A stretch of DNA of 64,000 nucleotides from Cytobacillus oceanisediminis (GCF_007830235.1 NZ_VLKI01000005.1:124001-188000), one strand, 5' to 3'. Counted from the first letter of the stretch, positions 8,974 through 19,189 are shown. Numbers and translations: made by a program. The notes: generated by a model not told the origin, from the letters alone.

Positions 8974-9129
8974 GGACAGAGGGTCCGATAGATCAAGAGT
9001 ACAAAAGAGCGGCTAATATTGTGAAATGGCCAAGAAGTTGTATCAAAGAGTTGGTATAATGCTATTTTTCCTTTATGAAGGTTAATCTTGTATATTTTGT
9101 CTCTTTTAAACTGCAAACTAGGTTTTACT

Positions 9130-9325
9130 CACAGAGTTGATTGAAGCGGAGGGTACTTGATCTTCGAAAATGCATTGGCATTTTCTTCGTGCGGTGTTTA
9201 TTCAGGGAAGCAAATTCAATGTCCTGCGGGAGGAGAGGGAGTGTGAGACCCCACAGGCGAAGCCGAGGAGGCTCTCATTCTTCCCAGCGGAAAGCAAGTA
9301 CCTGCAGCGGAAATCAACGGTCAGC
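9130..9325. repeat. Interspersed element, family A copy 2 (degenerate long form)
   Basis: Recognised by GAGTTGATTGAAGCGGAGGG (from 9134), the GAAAATGCATTGGCATTTTC hairpin (9166-9185), TTCGTGCGGTG, GTCCTGCGGGAGGA, GAGACCCCACAGGCG and the closing GCAGCGGAAATCAACGG (9304-9320). The ends have diverged from the other copies. It lies in the 485-bp gap between recG and fapR, together with an extended -10-like TTGGTATAAT at 9051-9060 of unknown use. Confidence 0.75.
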
Positions 9326-9369
9326 ATTCATAAGCTAATACAAAATTCAATGGATCACCAAGGCAGAAT

Positions 9370-9404
9370 TGCAGAAAAGTTCTTTCTTGCAATCTGCTTT
9401 TTTT
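9370..9404 (+). terminator. Possible weak terminator upstream of fapR
   Basis: TTGCAGA and TCTGC (9369-9375, 9393-9397) can pair, with inner GAAA/TTTC pairing, ahead of a seven-T run. It overlaps the fapR -35 region, so it would stop read-through from recG. Confidence 0.4.
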
Positions 9405-9415
9405 GATTATATACT
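9387..9415 (+). promoter_or_regulatory. Sigma-A promoter of the fapR operon
   Basis: TTGCAA (9387-9392), a 17-bp spacer and TATACT (9410-9415). The FapR operator begins three bases after the -10 box, so it covers the expected transcription start. Confidence 0.85.
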
Positions 9416-9418
9416 ACT

Positions 9419-9437
9419 ATTAGTACCTAGTCTTAAT
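9419..9437. promoter_or_regulatory. FapR operator
   Basis: ATTAGTACCTAGTCTTAAT matches the conserved FapR box (inverted repeat around TTAGTACCT). It sits directly over the start site of fapR-plsX-fabD-fabG-acpP. Known biology: malonyl-CoA releases FapR from this site, coupling lipid synthesis to precursor supply. Confidence 0.92.
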
Positions 9438-9458
9438 ATCTCGGACGGTGGGATTTTT

Positions 9459-10019
9459 ATGAAAAGAAACAAAAAAGAGCGCCAGCAATTATTAACGGAC
9501 ACAATAAAAGAGAACCCTTTTGTTACGGATGAAGAGCTAGCTGAAAAATTTTTAGTAAGCGTCCAGACGATCAGGCTCGATCGCCTTGAATTATCCATTC
9601 CTGAATTGCGCGAACGGATCAAGCATGTAGCTGAGAAAAGGTTCGAGGATGAAGTCCGTTCTTTGCCTATAGAAGAAATAATCGGTGAAATAATAGATAT
9701 AGAACTGGATAAAACAGCTATTTCCATTTTTGATGTAAAGGAAGAGCATGTTTTTAAAAGAAATCAAATAGCCCGCGGTCACCATATGTTTGCACAGGCC
9801 AACTCACTGGCAGTAGCTGTAATAAACGATGAGCTTGCTTTAACGGCAAAAGCAAATATTCAATTTACAAGGCCAGTAAGATTGAATGAACGTGTTATCG
9901 CAAAAGCCAAAGTACTGACAATCGACAAGGGCAGCGGCAGGACGATTGTCGAGGTCAATAGCTTCGTCAACAATGAATTGGTCTTTAAAGGCGAATTTGA
10001 TATGTTCAGAAAAAAATAA
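9459..10019 (+). CDS. fapR: Fatty acid and phospholipid biosynthesis repressor FapR
   Basis: A 186-residue global repressor of fatty acid synthesis in Gram-positives, released by malonyl-CoA. An N-terminal DeoR-like helix-turn-helix (about 20-45, [20 protein letters not shown]) is followed by the linker helix ([12 protein letters not shown]) and a hot-dog effector domain containing [20 protein letters not shown]. The ATG at 9459 gives the standard start (KRNKKERQ); an upstream extension would run through the operator. It is the first gene of its own operon and is autoregulated through the site at 9419-9437. Confidence 0.97.
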   Translation: MKRNKKERQQLLTDTIKENPFVTDEELAEKFLVSVQTIRLDRLELSIPELRERIKHVAEKRFEDEVRSLPIEEIIGEIIDIELDKTAISIFDVKEEHVFKRNQIARGHHMFAQANSLAVAVINDELALTAKANIQFTRPVRLNERVIAKAKVLTIDKGSGRTIVEVNSFVNNELVFKGEFDMFRKK

Positions 10020-10040
10020 AGACTAAAAGGATGAATCATC

Positions 10041-11045
10041 ATGAAAGTTGCAATTGATGCAATGGGAGGCGACAATGCGCCAAAGGAAATTGTTCTGGGA
10101 GCGATGAAAGCTGCAGCAGAGTTTAAGGATGTTCATATCACCCTGGTTGGGGACGAGTCGAAAATTAAAGAACACTTCACACCTCATGAACGGATAGAAA
10201 TTTTACATACGAATGAAGTCATACTCCCGGATGATGAACCAGTAAGGGCGGTCCGGAGAAAAAAGAATGCATCGATGGTGCTGGCAGCCCAGCTCGTCTC
10301 AGACGGTAAAGCAGATGCTTGTATATCAGCAGGCAACACGGGTGCCCTAATGGCAGCAGGCCTTTTTGTAGTAGGCAGAATAGAAGGGATTGAACGCCCG
10401 GCATTATCACCGACGCTTCCAACAATTGGCGGGGAAGGTTTCCTGCTGCTGGATGTAGGAGCAAATGTGGATGCAAAACCTGAACATCTTCTCCAATATG
10501 CGATTATGGGGTCCATTTATGCGGAAAAGGTACGCGGAGTATCCCATCCCAGGGTCGGCCTTTTAAATATTGGAACAGAAGAGAAGAAAGGAAATGAACT
10601 AGCTAAAAACACCTTCGATCTCCTGAAGCAGGCAGATATTAATTTTATCGGCAATGTGGAAGCACGAGATTTACTAGAAGGTGCTGCCGATGTTGTTGTA
10701 ACAGATGGATTTACCGGAAATATGGTGCTTAAAACAATTGAGGGCACGGCGCTTTCTGTTTTTAAAATGTTAAAAACAGCTTTGACAAGCAGCTTTAAGA
10801 CCAAACTGGCAGCAGCTGCTTTAAAGCCTGATTTATATGAACTTAAATCTAAAATGGATTATTCGGAATATGGCGGAGCAGGATTGTTCGGGCTAAAGGC
10901 ACCGGTCATTAAGGCGCATGGATCTTCTGATGCGAATGCTTTATATAATGCGGTACGGCAGACCCGAAATATGGTTGAAAACGATGTTGCCGAAACTATC
11001 AAGGCAGCTGTTGAGAAAGAAGCGGGCAAAGCTTCTATTAAATAA
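10041..11045 (+). CDS. plsX: Phosphate acyltransferase PlsX
   Basis: Makes acyl-phosphate from acyl-ACP for the PlsY step of phosphatidic acid synthesis. The 334-residue protein starts [17 protein letters not shown], the canonical PlsX N terminus, and carries [34 protein letters not shown] and [13 protein letters not shown]. An AAAGGATG site precedes the ATG. It is the second gene of the FapR operon, 21 bp after fapR. Together with FakA encoded upstream it would supply the acyl-phosphate pool. A family A repeat separates it from fabD. Confidence 0.97.
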   Translation: MKVAIDAMGGDNAPKEIVLGAMKAAAEFKDVHITLVGDESKIKEHFTPHERIEILHTNEVILPDDEPVRAVRRKKNASMVLAAQLVSDGKADACISAGNTGALMAAGLFVVGRIEGIERPALSPTLPTIGGEGFLLLDVGANVDAKPEHLLQYAIMGSIYAEKVRGVSHPRVGLLNIGTEEKKGNELAKNTFDLLKQADINFIGNVEARDLLEGAADVVVTDGFTGNMVLKTIEGTALSVFKMLKTALTSSFKTKLAAAALKPDLYELKSKMDYSEYGGAGLFGLKAPVIKAHGSSDANALYNAVRQTRNMVENDVAETIKAAVEKEAGKASIK

Positions 11046-11046
11046 T

Positions 11047-11213
11047 AGGCTGTTTATAGCTTAATGTTGATTTTAGCAACCTGTTGATTGGAGCGGAAGG
11101 CGCGTGTCAACGGGAGACCCCGCAGACGCGAACGCGTCGAGGAGCGTCGGGCCGCCCGCGGAAAGCTTGAGTGCCTGGAGCGGAAATCAACAGGCAAATT
11201 TAACCGAGCCAAA
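11047..11213. repeat. Interspersed element, family A copy 3 (short form)
   Basis: Outer inverted ends AGGCTGTTTATAGCTTAA (from 11047) and TTTAACCGAGCC (11200-11211). The core is CCTGTTGATTGGAGCGGAAGG (11080 on) to GGAGCGGAAATCAACAGG (11177-11194). This copy lacks the GAAAATGC/GCATTTTC hairpin block of the long form. It sits inside the fapR-plsX-fabD operon and must be transcribed through. Confidence 0.88.
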
Positions 11214-11243
11214 TAATAATAATTAAATTTAGGGGGAAGCACG

Positions 11244-12191
11244 ATGGGTAAGATTGCCTTTTTGTTCCCTGGTCAGGGATCACAGACTGCAGGAATGGGA
11301 AAAGCATTAGCTGAACAAGATGAGAAGGTAAAATCCTTTTTTGAAAATGCTGATCAAAAACTGGGGTTTTCACTTTCCTCACTTATATTCGAAGGGCCTC
11401 AGGACAAGCTGACGTTAACAACAAATGCTCAGCCTGCGCTGCTGACAACAAGCATTGCTATTCTGGATTACTTTAAAAGATCTGGCGTTACACCTGATTA
11501 TGTAGCAGGCCACAGCCTTGGCGAGTATACAGCACTGGTTGCTGCAGGGGCTATTTCCTTTGAAGATGGCGTATATGCTGTCCGAAAAAGAGGAGAATTT
11601 ATGGAAGAAGCTGTTCCGAATGGGGAAGGCACCATGGCTGCGGTGTTAGGCCTTGACAGGGAAAAGCTGACTGCTGTGACAGAAGGGGTAACCAAAGAAG
11701 GGAATCCTGTGCAGCTGGCAAACTTGAATTGTCCTGGCCAAATCGTTATTTCTGGCTCCAGAGCAGGTGTTGAACAAGCTTCCGCAAAGGCTAAAGAAGC
11801 AGGGGCCAAACGCGTGCTTCCTTTAGATGTAAGCGGGCCTTTCCATTCCGAGCTTATGAAGCCTGCTGCGGAGAAGTTCAAACAGATTTTGGATGAGATT
11901 GAAATAAAGGATGCTGCTGTACCCGTTATTGCAAACGTTACTGCATCTGAAATGACATCTGCGTCCGAGATTACCAGCAGATTGATTGAGCAATTATATT
12001 CTCCTGTACTCTGGGAGGACTCCATCCGCAAAATGGTAGATCTTGGAGTTGATACTTTTATAGAAATAGGACCTGGAAAAGTATTGTCAGGATTGGTTAA
12101 AAAGGTTGATCGTTCCCTAAAAACCTATGCGGTTTCAGATGCAGAAACCTGCCAGGCAGTACAAGAGTCCTTAAAGGAGGAAATACGATGA
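11244..12191 (+). CDS. fabD: Malonyl-CoA:ACP transacylase
   Basis: Moves malonyl from CoA to ACP for fatty acid elongation. The 315 residues show the oxyanion motif GQGSQ (10-14), the nucleophile Ser91 in GHSLGEY, and catalytic His201 in GPFHSELM. The ATG follows TTAGGGGGAAGC. Its stop overlaps the fabG start by 4 bases (ATGA), so translation is coupled. In the FapR operon; the substrate malonyl-CoA is also the FapR inducer. Confidence 0.97.
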   Translation: MGKIAFLFPGQGSQTAGMGKALAEQDEKVKSFFENADQKLGFSLSSLIFEGPQDKLTLTTNAQPALLTTSIAILDYFKRSGVTPDYVAGHSLGEYTALVAAGAISFEDGVYAVRKRGEFMEEAVPNGEGTMAAVLGLDREKLTAVTEGVTKEGNPVQLANLNCPGQIVISGSRAGVEQASAKAKEAGAKRVLPLDVSGPFHSELMKPAAEKFKQILDEIEIKDAAVPVIANVTASEMTSASEITSRLIEQLYSPVLWEDSIRKMVDLGVDTFIEIGPGKVLSGLVKKVDRSLKTYAVSDAETCQAVQESLKEEIR

Positions 12192-12931
12192 AGTTAGAAG
12201 GAAAAGCAGCGTTGGTTACAGGTGCTTCCCGTGGAATTGGCAGGGAAATCGCTCTTGGCCTTGCAAAGCAGGGTGCTGATATTGCGGTTAATTACTCAGG
12301 AAGCGAAACAAGAGCAAATGAAGTAGTTGATGAAATCAAAGCATTGGGCAGAAATGCATTTGCAGTGCAGTGCGATGTTTCCGATAGTGAGTCTGTGGCT
12401 AACATGGTGAAGGAAACAATTGAAAAGTTTGGCAAGCTTGACATTCTTGTCAATAATGCCGGCATAACAAAAGACAATCTGATCATGAGAATGAAGGAAG
12501 ACGAGTGGGATGATGTTATTAACATAAATCTCAAAGGGGTATTCCTTTGTACCAAAGCTGTAACAAGGCAGATGATGAAGCAGCGCAGCGGACGCATTAT
12601 CAATATTTCCTCCATTGTAGGTGTAAGCGGAAATCCTGGCCAGGCTAACTATGTGGCTGCGAAGTCAGGGGTGATTGGCCTGACAAAAACATCAGCCAAG
12701 GAGCTTGCATCAAGAGGGATTACGGTAAATGCGATTGCCCCAGGTTTTATTACAACTGACATGACTGATAAGCTAAACGAGGAAGTAAAAGACCAAATGC
12801 TTAAACAAATTCCGTTAGCACGTTTTGGGGATCCGGCTGATATTGCAAATGTAGCAGTATTTCTTGCTTCCGAAGACAGCCGCTATATGACAGGGCAAAC
12901 CCTTCATGTAGATGGAGGAATGGTTATGTAA
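12188..12931 (+). CDS. fabG: 3-oxoacyl-[ACP] reductase FabG
   Basis: NADPH-dependent ketoreductase of type II fatty acid synthesis. A classical 247-residue SDR: cofactor loop TGASRGIG (11-18), NNAG (89-92), and catalytic Ser142, Tyr155 and Lys159. A strong AAAGGAGG site lies inside the end of fabD. Followed 90 bp later by acpP. Confidence 0.97.
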   Translation: MKLEGKAALVTGASRGIGREIALGLAKQGADIAVNYSGSETRANEVVDEIKALGRNAFAVQCDVSDSESVANMVKETIEKFGKLDILVNNAGITKDNLIMRMKEDEWDDVININLKGVFLCTKAVTRQMMKQRSGRIINISSIVGVSGNPGQANYVAAKSGVIGLTKTSAKELASRGITVNAIAPGFITTDMTDKLNEEVKDQMLKQIPLARFGDPADIANVAVFLASEDSRYMTGQTLHVDGGMVM

Positions 12932-13021
12932 TTGTAATAGGCTTGTAATGCAAAATTTCTTATAAAACCTTTTATTAATTGATTAAAATAATCTATAATA
13001 CTTGAGGGGAGGTGAACAAGC

Positions 13022-13255
13022 ATGGCAGAAGTATTAGAACGTGTAACAAAGATCATCGTAGACCGTCTTGGTGTTGAGGAGTCTGAAGTAAAATTGGAAG
13101 CTTCTTTTAAAGATGATCTTGGCGCTGATTCCCTTGATGTAGTAGAATTAGTTATGGAATTAGAAGATGAGTTTGATATGGAAATTTCTGACGATGACGC
13201 TGAAAAAATCGCAACAGTCGGTGACGCTGTAAATTACATAAAAGCTAGCCAATAA
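13022..13255 (+). CDS. acpP: Acyl carrier protein
   Basis: A 77-residue acidic four-helix carrier. Ser37 in GADSLD is the 4'-phosphopantetheine site. The ribosome binding site GGGGAGGTGA is very strong, as expected for an abundant protein. A TATAAT at 12994-12999 in the 90-bp gap after fabG may give extra transcription, though its -35 (TTTATT) is poor. It ends the FapR operon. Confidence 0.98.
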   Translation: MAEVLERVTKIIVDRLGVEESEVKLEASFKDDLGADSLDVVELVMELEDEFDMEISDDDAEKIATVGDAVNYIKASQ

Positions 13256-13274
13256 TCGTTAGGTGAACCAAACC

Positions 13275-13310
13275 CTGCAGTGAGGGACTCCCCCTCGCTG
13301 CAGCAATTTT
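13275..13310 (+). terminator. Hairpin/terminator after acpP
   Basis: CTGCAGTGAGG (13275-13285) pairs with CCTCGCTGCAG (13293-13303), 11 bp with one G-U pair, followed by CAATTTT. The short T run makes it a partial terminator. Confidence 0.6.
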
Positions 13311-13318
13311 AACAGTGG

Positions 13319-13453
13319 ATGTTTACTGTCCGTTGTTACCTGTTGCATTGGCCAGAAGCTGCATTCATACCAACGCGGTATCCGCCAGTTTCTTCAGGTG
13401 GCTGCGGACAGTAAATATGTTTTAACAAAAGCTCCGTTTCGATAACGGGGCTT
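13319..13453 (+). ncRNA. Candidate structured RNA with its own terminator, between acpP and rnc
   Basis: ATGTTTACTGTCCG (13319-13332) pairs over 14 bp (one G-U) with CGGACAGTAAATAT (13405-13418), closing a 72-nt interior. Inside, ACCTG (13337-13341) pairs with CAGGT (13395-13399), and ATACC-aacgc-GGTAT forms a perfect 5-bp hairpin. A clean terminator follows: AAGCTCCGTT / AACGGGGCTT around 13429-13451 with a T-rich tail. No open frame of note lies here. It may be a small RNA, a 3'-UTR product of acpP or a degenerate repeat. I do not recognise a named RNA family. Confidence 0.5.
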
Positions 13454-13629
13454 TCTTCTGTGAAAAATGGATTATCCGGATTAGCTTGTAATGGACGGTA
13501 AAAAGCACCCAAGTTTTTTTGCGTTTTTTATCTTTATTACGTAAACTTAGGGAAGACCATGATAAACTCTATCTTTAACGATGAAACAAAGAAACCAAGA
13601 ATATAATATGTTAGCAAGGTGGATGCATT

Positions 13630-14373
13630 ATGCGCAGTAACAATAAAGACAAGGAAAGAAAATCATTTCGCGGAATCGAAAAGCAATTTAAAGATTTTCA
13701 GGCAAAGATAGGAATTCAATTTGAAAATGAAAAGCTTTTAAAACAAGCTTTTACCCATTCATCTTATGTGAATGAGCATCGGAGAAAACCCTACGAGGAT
13801 AATGAAAGGCTTGAATTTTTGGGAGATGCTGTCCTGGAATTGACAGTTTCTAAATTCCTTTATCTGAAATATCCTATGATGAGCGAAGGAGAATTAACCA
13901 AATTGAGGGCGGCTGTTGTTTGTGAGCCATCCCTGGTTTCTTTTGCCCATGAATTATCCTTCGGAGATCTTGTCCTGCTTGGAAAAGGAGAAGAAATGAC
14001 AGGCGGAAGAGCTCGTCCTGCACTGCTTGCAGATGTTTTTGAAGCTTTTGTCGGTGCCTTGTATTTGGATAAAGGGTTGGATACGGTTGTCGGCTTTTTG
14101 GAAAAAGTCGTTTTTCCAAAAATCGATTCAGGTGCTTTTTCGCATGTGATGGATTTTAAGAGCCAGCTGCAGGAGCTGGTCCAGCGTGATGGTGCAGGTT
14201 CAATTGAATATAAAATACTTCAGGAAAAAGGGCCTGCCCATAATCGAGAATTTGTTTCCACCGTTTCCTTGAATGGCAGGGTGCTTGGAACAGGCACAGG
14301 GCGTTCAAAGAAGGAAGCGGAACAGCATGCTGCCCAAATGGCTCTGGAAGTATTGAAGAACCATATAAAATAA
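13630..14373 (+). CDS. rnc: Ribonuclease III
   Basis: Double-strand-specific endoribonuclease for rRNA and mRNA processing. The 247-residue protein has the signature [14 protein letters not shown] starting at residue 58, with the metal-binding Glu and Asp residues, and a C-terminal dsRNA-binding domain (about 176-245, [29 protein letters not shown]). The ATG at 13630 has AAGGTGG upstream. It precedes smc by 50 bp, as in B. subtilis rnc-smc-ftsY. Confidence 0.97.
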   Translation: MRSNNKDKERKSFRGIEKQFKDFQAKIGIQFENEKLLKQAFTHSSYVNEHRRKPYEDNERLEFLGDAVLELTVSKFLYLKYPMMSEGELTKLRAAVVCEPSLVSFAHELSFGDLVLLGKGEEMTGGRARPALLADVFEAFVGALYLDKGLDTVVGFLEKVVFPKIDSGAFSHVMDFKSQLQELVQRDGAGSIEYKILQEKGPAHNREFVSTVSLNGRVLGTGTGRSKKEAEQHAAQMALEVLKNHIK

Positions 14374-14423
14374 ACTCTGACAGCAAAGAATGGAGACTCG
14401 GAGGAGACAGAGGGGGAGCAAAG

Positions 14424-17400
14424 TTGTTTTTAAAACGGCTTGACGTAGTTGGATTTAAGTCATTTGCTGAAAGAATCACAGTTGATTTTGTTCCGGGTGT
14501 CACTGCTGTTGTGGGTCCGAATGGAAGCGGTAAAAGTAATATAACGGATGCCATCCGCTGGGTATTGGGCGAGCAATCGGCTAAATCCCTTCGCGGCGCT
14601 AAAATGGAGGATGTCATTTTTGCTGGCAGCGATTCCCGAAAAGCACAGAACTTTGCAGAGGTTACCTTGACACTTGATAATGGAGATCAAGGATTGCCGA
14701 TTGATTACAGTGAAGTTAGTGTGACAAGAAGGGTTTACCGTTCAGGAGACAGCGAATATTTAATCAATAAGCAAACTTGCAGACTTAAAGACATTGTGGA
14801 TTTATTTATGGATTCCGGCCTGGGGAGAGAAGCTTTTTCGATCATAAGCCAGGGCAGGGTTGAAGAAATTTTAAACAGTAAAGCGGAAGAACGCCGCACC
14901 ATTTTTGAAGAAGCAGCAGGTGTACTTAAGTATAAAACAAGAAAGAAAAAAGCGGAAAGCAAGCTTTCTGAAACACAGGATAATTTAAACCGTGTTAATG
15001 ATATCTTACATGAACTTGAAAGCCAGGTAGAGCCTCTAAAGATTCAGGCTTCGATTGCAAAAGATTTTTTGCAGCAGAAGGAAGAATTGGAGAAAATAGA
15101 GGTTGCTCTTACTGTCTACGAGATAGAAGACCTGCATTCAAAATGGGAGAAGCTTTCTCGCCAGCTTGAACAGCATACAGAGGACGAAATGAAACTTTCC
15201 TCAGTCCTGCAGAACAAAGAAGCGAAAATGGAGGAATTAAAAGACCATATCGCTGCCCTCGATGAGTCGGTGAATGATTTGCAGGAGGTCCTCCTCCATG
15301 CAAGTGAAGAGCTTGAAAAGCTTGAAGGCAGAAAAGAAGTACTGAAAGAACGAAAGAAAAATGCAAACCAAAATAAAGACCAGCTTCAAAGAAACATGGA
15401 AGAACTGGCTTTGAAAATAACCGGCATGAGAGAGCAAAAAGAAAAACAAACAGCTCTTAAGGAAAAGGTCAAAGCTGAGGCGCTCAAGCTTCAAAAGGCA
15501 TTAAAAGAAAAGCAGGATCAGCTCAAGCTTTTCAGTGAAAATACGGAAGAAAAGATAGAATCGCTTAAAAGTGATTATATCGAAGTGCTAAACTGCCAGG
15601 CTGCTTCCAGAAATGAATTGCAAAATATTGAGCAGCAGCTGAGCCAGCAGGGACAGCGGAGCTCCAAGCTTGAAATGGACAATGAAAAGTACATTGCCGA
15701 GCGCAAGAAAATTGAAGATAAGAAGCGGGCCATTCAGTCAAATCTAGAGGACCTGCAGAAGGAATTAGAGGGTCAGGTCCATCTTTTCCGGAATGAAGAT
15801 CGTAAACTTGAATCTTTGAAAAATAATTATCAAAAGCAGGAAAAGACCTTGTATCAGGCATATCAATACCTGCAGCAGGCTAATTCAAGGCAGGAAATGC
15901 TTGAAGAAATGGAAGAAGATTATTCAGGCTTTTTCCAGGGGGTAAAAGAGATCCTGAAAGCACGCGGGAACAAGCTCCAGGGGATTGAAGGAGCGGTTGC
16001 CGAATTGATTCAGGTGCCGAAGGAGTACGGAACCGCGATTGAAACGGCACTTGGCGGAGCTATGCAGCATATCATTGTCCAGACTGAACAGGATGGCCGA
16101 AATGCGATTCAATACTTGAAGAAGAACTCATTTGGCAGAGCAACTTTCCTCCCATTAAGTGTAGTAAAAGGGAAAAAGTTAAATTCTGGCCAGTTGAAAT
16201 CTATGAATGCACACCCAGCCTTTATTGGCGAAGCAGCTTCACTTATTCAGTTTGAAGGCAAACATCAGCCTGCAATTGAAAATTTACTGGGCAATGTTGT
16301 CATTGCAAAGGATTTAAAAGGTGCCAATGAGCTGGCAAAACTGCTTCAGTATCGTGTGAGGCTTGTAACTGTCGAAGGAGATGTGGTCAACCCTGGCGGT
16401 TCCATGACAGGCGGAGCTATAAAACAAAAAAGCTCTTCGATTTTATCCCGTAAAGGCGAGCTAGAGGAGCTAAAAGACCGGATTGCCGACATGGAATCCA
16501 AAACAGCCAATCTCGAAAAACAAGTGAAGCTGCAAAAAAGCGAGATTCAAAAACAGGAAGCCCATATTGAAAAGCTCAGAAAAGCCGGTGAAGAGCTTCG
16601 CATGAAGGAACAGGCGGTTAAAGGCGACCTTCTTGAAGTAGAATTTGAGGAAAAAAGCATCAATGAACGTTTGTCTCTATATGATATGGACAAGGCCCAG
16701 TTTTCTGAAGACAGGGAAAAGCTTTTAAACAGAAAGAATGAGCTCGCATCCATATTGGAAGAACAGCAAAAACAAATAGCCAATCTGGATGAGGAAATAA
16801 AAGCTTTAACCGATAGAAAAAACACCCAGCAAACATCAAAGGAAACACTGGTCTCCGAAATTAATGAGCTTAAGATCGGTTACGCCTCAAAAAGCGAACA
16901 GCTGAATCATGCCGAAGATAAGCTGGCAGCAATAACCTCCGAACTTGCTTTTAATGAAGATAAACTGAAGACGGTTAAAGAGGATTTGGAGCTTTTATCA
17001 TCGGAAATGACAAACAGCTCTTCCGGAGAACAGCATTTGGAAGAAGCTGCACAGCAAAAGCTCAAAGAAAAAAACGAAACGCTCGAATTGATTGCATCAA
17101 GGCGGGAAGAGCGGCTAAAACTTCAAACAGCTTTGGAAGACCTCGAGCTGGAGACAAAGGAATTGAAGCGCCAGCACAAAGGCATGGTTGAGGTGCTGAA
17201 GGACGAAGAAGTGAAGCAAAACCGCCTGGACGTAGAGCTAGAAAATAGACTAAACCATTTAAGAGAAGAATACCTGCTTTCCTTTGAAGCGGCTAAAGAA
17301 GAATACCCGCTTTTAATCGAAGTAGACGAAGCGCGTAAAAAGGTAAAACTGATTAAATTGGCCGTTGAAGAGCTGGGAGCTGTAAATCTTGGGGCAATTG

Positions 17401-17990
17401 AAGAGTACGAACGTGTTTCAGAACGCTATGAATTCCTGCTCGAACAGAAAACGGATCTTCAGGAAGCCAAGGACACATTATTCCAGGTTATAGATGAAAT
17501 GGATGTAGAAATGAAAAGGCGCTTTGAAGAAACCTTCGAAGGAATTCGTTTCCATTTTGAGTCTGTTTTTCAATCATTATTCGGCGGTGGGAGAGCAGAC
17601 TTAAGGCTGACCCAGCCTGATGATTTATTGAATACAGGGGTGGAAATCGTGGCACAGCCTCCAGGCAAAAAGCTGCAGAACCTCGGCCTCTTATCAGGGG
17701 GAGAAAGGGCGCTGACGGCTATCGCACTCTTATTCTCAATCCTGAAAGTCCGGCCGGTTCCGTTCTGTATCCTCGATGAAGTTGAGGCTGCACTTGATGA
17801 AGCGAATGTACAAAGATTCAGCCAGTACTTAAAAAGATACAGCGATGAAACCCAATTCATTGTCATCACCCACCGAAAGGGAACAATGGAAGAAGCAGAT
17901 GTCCTTTATGGTGTTACCATGCAGGAATCCGGAGTGTCAAAGCTCGTATCTGTTCGGCTTGAAGAAACGAAGGAATTAATTCTTCAATAG
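14424..17990 (+). CDS. smc: Chromosome partition protein Smc
   Basis: ATPase of the SMC-ScpAB condensin that organises and segregates the chromosome. The 1188 residues (B. subtilis 1186) show Walker A GPNGSGKSN (31-39), the QSAKSLRG segment, a first coiled coil, the hinge (about 510-670, with GGAMQHIIV and NPGGSMTGG), a second coiled coil, the signature LLSGGERALTAIA and Walker B FCILDEVEAALDEANV near the C terminus. The start is TTG, placed to give the invariant FLKRLDVVGFKSFAE N terminus; a GGGGGAG site precedes it. Confidence 0.98.
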   Translation: MFLKRLDVVGFKSFAERITVDFVPGVTAVVGPNGSGKSNITDAIRWVLGEQSAKSLRGAKMEDVIFAGSDSRKAQNFAEVTLTLDNGDQGLPIDYSEVSVTRRVYRSGDSEYLINKQTCRLKDIVDLFMDSGLGREAFSIISQGRVEEILNSKAEERRTIFEEAAGVLKYKTRKKKAESKLSETQDNLNRVNDILHELESQVEPLKIQASIAKDFLQQKEELEKIEVALTVYEIEDLHSKWEKLSRQLEQHTEDEMKLSSVLQNKEAKMEELKDHIAALDESVNDLQEVLLHASEELEKLEGRKEVLKERKKNANQNKDQLQRNMEELALKITGMREQKEKQTALKEKVKAEALKLQKALKEKQDQLKLFSENTEEKIESLKSDYIEVLNCQAASRNELQNIEQQLSQQGQRSSKLEMDNEKYIAERKKIEDKKRAIQSNLEDLQKELEGQVHLFRNEDRKLESLKNNYQKQEKTLYQAYQYLQQANSRQEMLEEMEEDYSGFFQGVKEILKARGNKLQGIEGAVAELIQVPKEYGTAIETALGGAMQHIIVQTEQDGRNAIQYLKKNSFGRATFLPLSVVKGKKLNSGQLKSMNAHPAFIGEAASLIQFEGKHQPAIENLLGNVVIAKDLKGANELAKLLQYRVRLVTVEGDVVNPGGSMTGGAIKQKSSSILSRKGELEELKDRIADMESKTANLEKQVKLQKSEIQKQEAHIEKLRKAGEELRMKEQAVKGDLLEVEFEEKSINERLSLYDMDKAQFSEDREKLLNRKNELASILEEQQKQIANLDEEIKALTDRKNTQQTSKETLVSEINELKIGYASKSEQLNHAEDKLAAITSELAFNEDKLKTVKEDLELLSSEMTNSSSGEQHLEEAAQQKLKEKNETLELIASRREERLKLQTALEDLELETKELKRQHKGMVEVLKDEEVKQNRLDVELENRLNHLREEYLLSFEAAKEEYPLLIEVDEARKKVKLIKLAVEELGAVNLGAIEEYERVSERYEFLLEQKTDLQEAKDTLFQVIDEMDVEMKRRFEETFEGIRFHFESVFQSLFGGGRADLRLTQPDDLLNTGVEIVAQPPGKKLQNLGLLSGGERALTAIALLFSILKVRPVPFCILDEVEAALDEANVQRFSQYLKRYSDETQFIVITHRKGTMEEADVLYGVTMQESGVSKLVSVRLEETKELILQ

Positions 17991-18000
17991 CATCATTTAT

Positions 18001-18026
18001 GGAGCAGCATTTTTAAAAGCTGTTCC
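18001..18026 (+). other. Hairpin between smc and ftsY
   Basis: GGAGCAGC (18001-18008) pairs with GCTGTTCC (18019-18026), with one G-U pair. No T run follows, so it is more likely a processing or stability element than a terminator. Confidence 0.4.
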
Positions 18027-18067
18027 ATACCCATACATATTAAAGCTCTTAAAAAGGAAGTGAGAAG

Positions 18068-19069
18068 ATGAGTTTTTTTAAGAAATTAAAAGAAAAAGTC
18101 ACCAAACAAACAGATACAGTTACTGAAAAGTTTAAAGATGGATTAACCAAAACACGTGATAACTTCTCAAATAAGGTGAATGACCTGGTTTCCAGATACC
18201 GAAAAGTTGATGAAGAATTCTTCGAGGAACTGGAAGAGATCTTAATTCAAGCGGATGTCGGCTTTGACACTGTAATGGAATTGGTGGAAGAGCTAAGGCG
18301 TGAAGTCAAGCGAAAGAATATTCAGGACCCGCGCGAGGTGCAAGCTGTCATTTCAGAGAAGCTTGTGGAAATATACGAAGGAGCTGGCGAAGTCTCCACT
18401 GAATTAAATATTCAGCCTGATGGGCTTACAGTTATCCTGTTTGTCGGTGTTAATGGTGTTGGGAAAACCACTACCATCGGCAAGCTTGCCCATAAGTTCA
18501 AAAATGAAGGCAAAAGCGTCTTGCTTGCCGCAGGCGATACCTTCCGCGCTGGAGCGATCGAACAGCTTGAAGTGTGGGGAGAACGTGTCGGAGTTGATGT
18601 AATCAAGCAGGGAGCAGGTTCTGACCCGGCTGCAGTCATGTTCGATGCAGTCCAATCTGCAAAATCGCGCAAAGCGGATATTTTGATATGTGATACAGCA
18701 GGACGGTTGCAAAATAAAGTAAACTTAATGAAGGAATTGGAAAAGGTCAAGCGTGTCATTGAAAGGGAAGTTCCTGGCGCTCCGCACGAGGTATTGCTGG
18801 TACTGGACGCAACCACTGGACAAAATGCTATGATCCAGGCGAAAACCTTTAAAGAAGCAACAGATGTTTCAGGCATTGTGCTTACCAAGCTGGATGGCAC
18901 AGCAAAAGGCGGAATTGTTCTTGCCATAAGAAACGAACTGGAAATCCCGGTTAAATTCGTCGGACTTGGCGAAAAAATGGATGACCTTCAGGAATTCAAT
19001 GCAGAACAATACGTTTACGGCCTCTTTGCCGACGTGGTCGAAAAAGAAGCAGAAGAGGAAGAAGAATAA
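18068..19069 (+). CDS. ftsY: Signal recognition particle receptor FtsY
   Basis: SRP receptor GTPase that docks ribosome-SRP complexes at the membrane. The 333 residues have a short N-terminal region and helical N domain, then the G domain with [10 protein letters not shown] (about 126), DTAGR (about 208) and TKLDG (about 273). The acidic A domain is short, as in bacilli. An AAGGAAG site precedes the ATG. In B. subtilis ylxM-ffh follow directly; here a 13.5-kb block intervenes. Confidence 0.97.
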   Translation: MSFFKKLKEKVTKQTDTVTEKFKDGLTKTRDNFSNKVNDLVSRYRKVDEEFFEELEEILIQADVGFDTVMELVEELRREVKRKNIQDPREVQAVISEKLVEIYEGAGEVSTELNIQPDGLTVILFVGVNGVGKTTTIGKLAHKFKNEGKSVLLAAGDTFRAGAIEQLEVWGERVGVDVIKQGAGSDPAAVMFDAVQSAKSRKADILICDTAGRLQNKVNLMKELEKVKRVIEREVPGAPHEVLLVLDATTGQNAMIQAKTFKEATDVSGIVLTKLDGTAKGGIVLAIRNELEIPVKFVGLGEKMDDLQEFNAEQYVYGLFADVVEKEAEEEEE

Positions 19070-19078
19070 GATTTGAAA

Positions 19079-19112
19079 AACAGCCGGAGTTGGGTCTTTG
19101 GCTGTTTTTTTA
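19079..19112 (+). terminator. Intrinsic terminator after ftsY
   Basis: AACAGCC (19079-19085) pairs with GGCTGTT (19100-19106), followed by a run of Ts. It ends the rnc-smc-ftsY unit before the repeat array. Confidence 0.9.
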
Positions 19113-19189
19113 TTTTGACTCAATTATCTTTGAGGATAATTTTTTATTCTTAGAAAGACGCCGAAACCTTGTGCCCGGCTCATAAAAGA

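Noticed and set aside
9141-9406. Small genes upstream of fapR
   Set aside because: They lie in a degenerate family A repeat, and the protein sequence is repeat-derived.
10184-10804. Antisense genes within plsX
   Set aside because: No ribosome binding sites, and the plsX frame is fully explained by a conserved enzyme.
11498-12031. 177-codon antisense gene within fabD
   Set aside because: Ser/Ala-rich mirror of fabD with no support.
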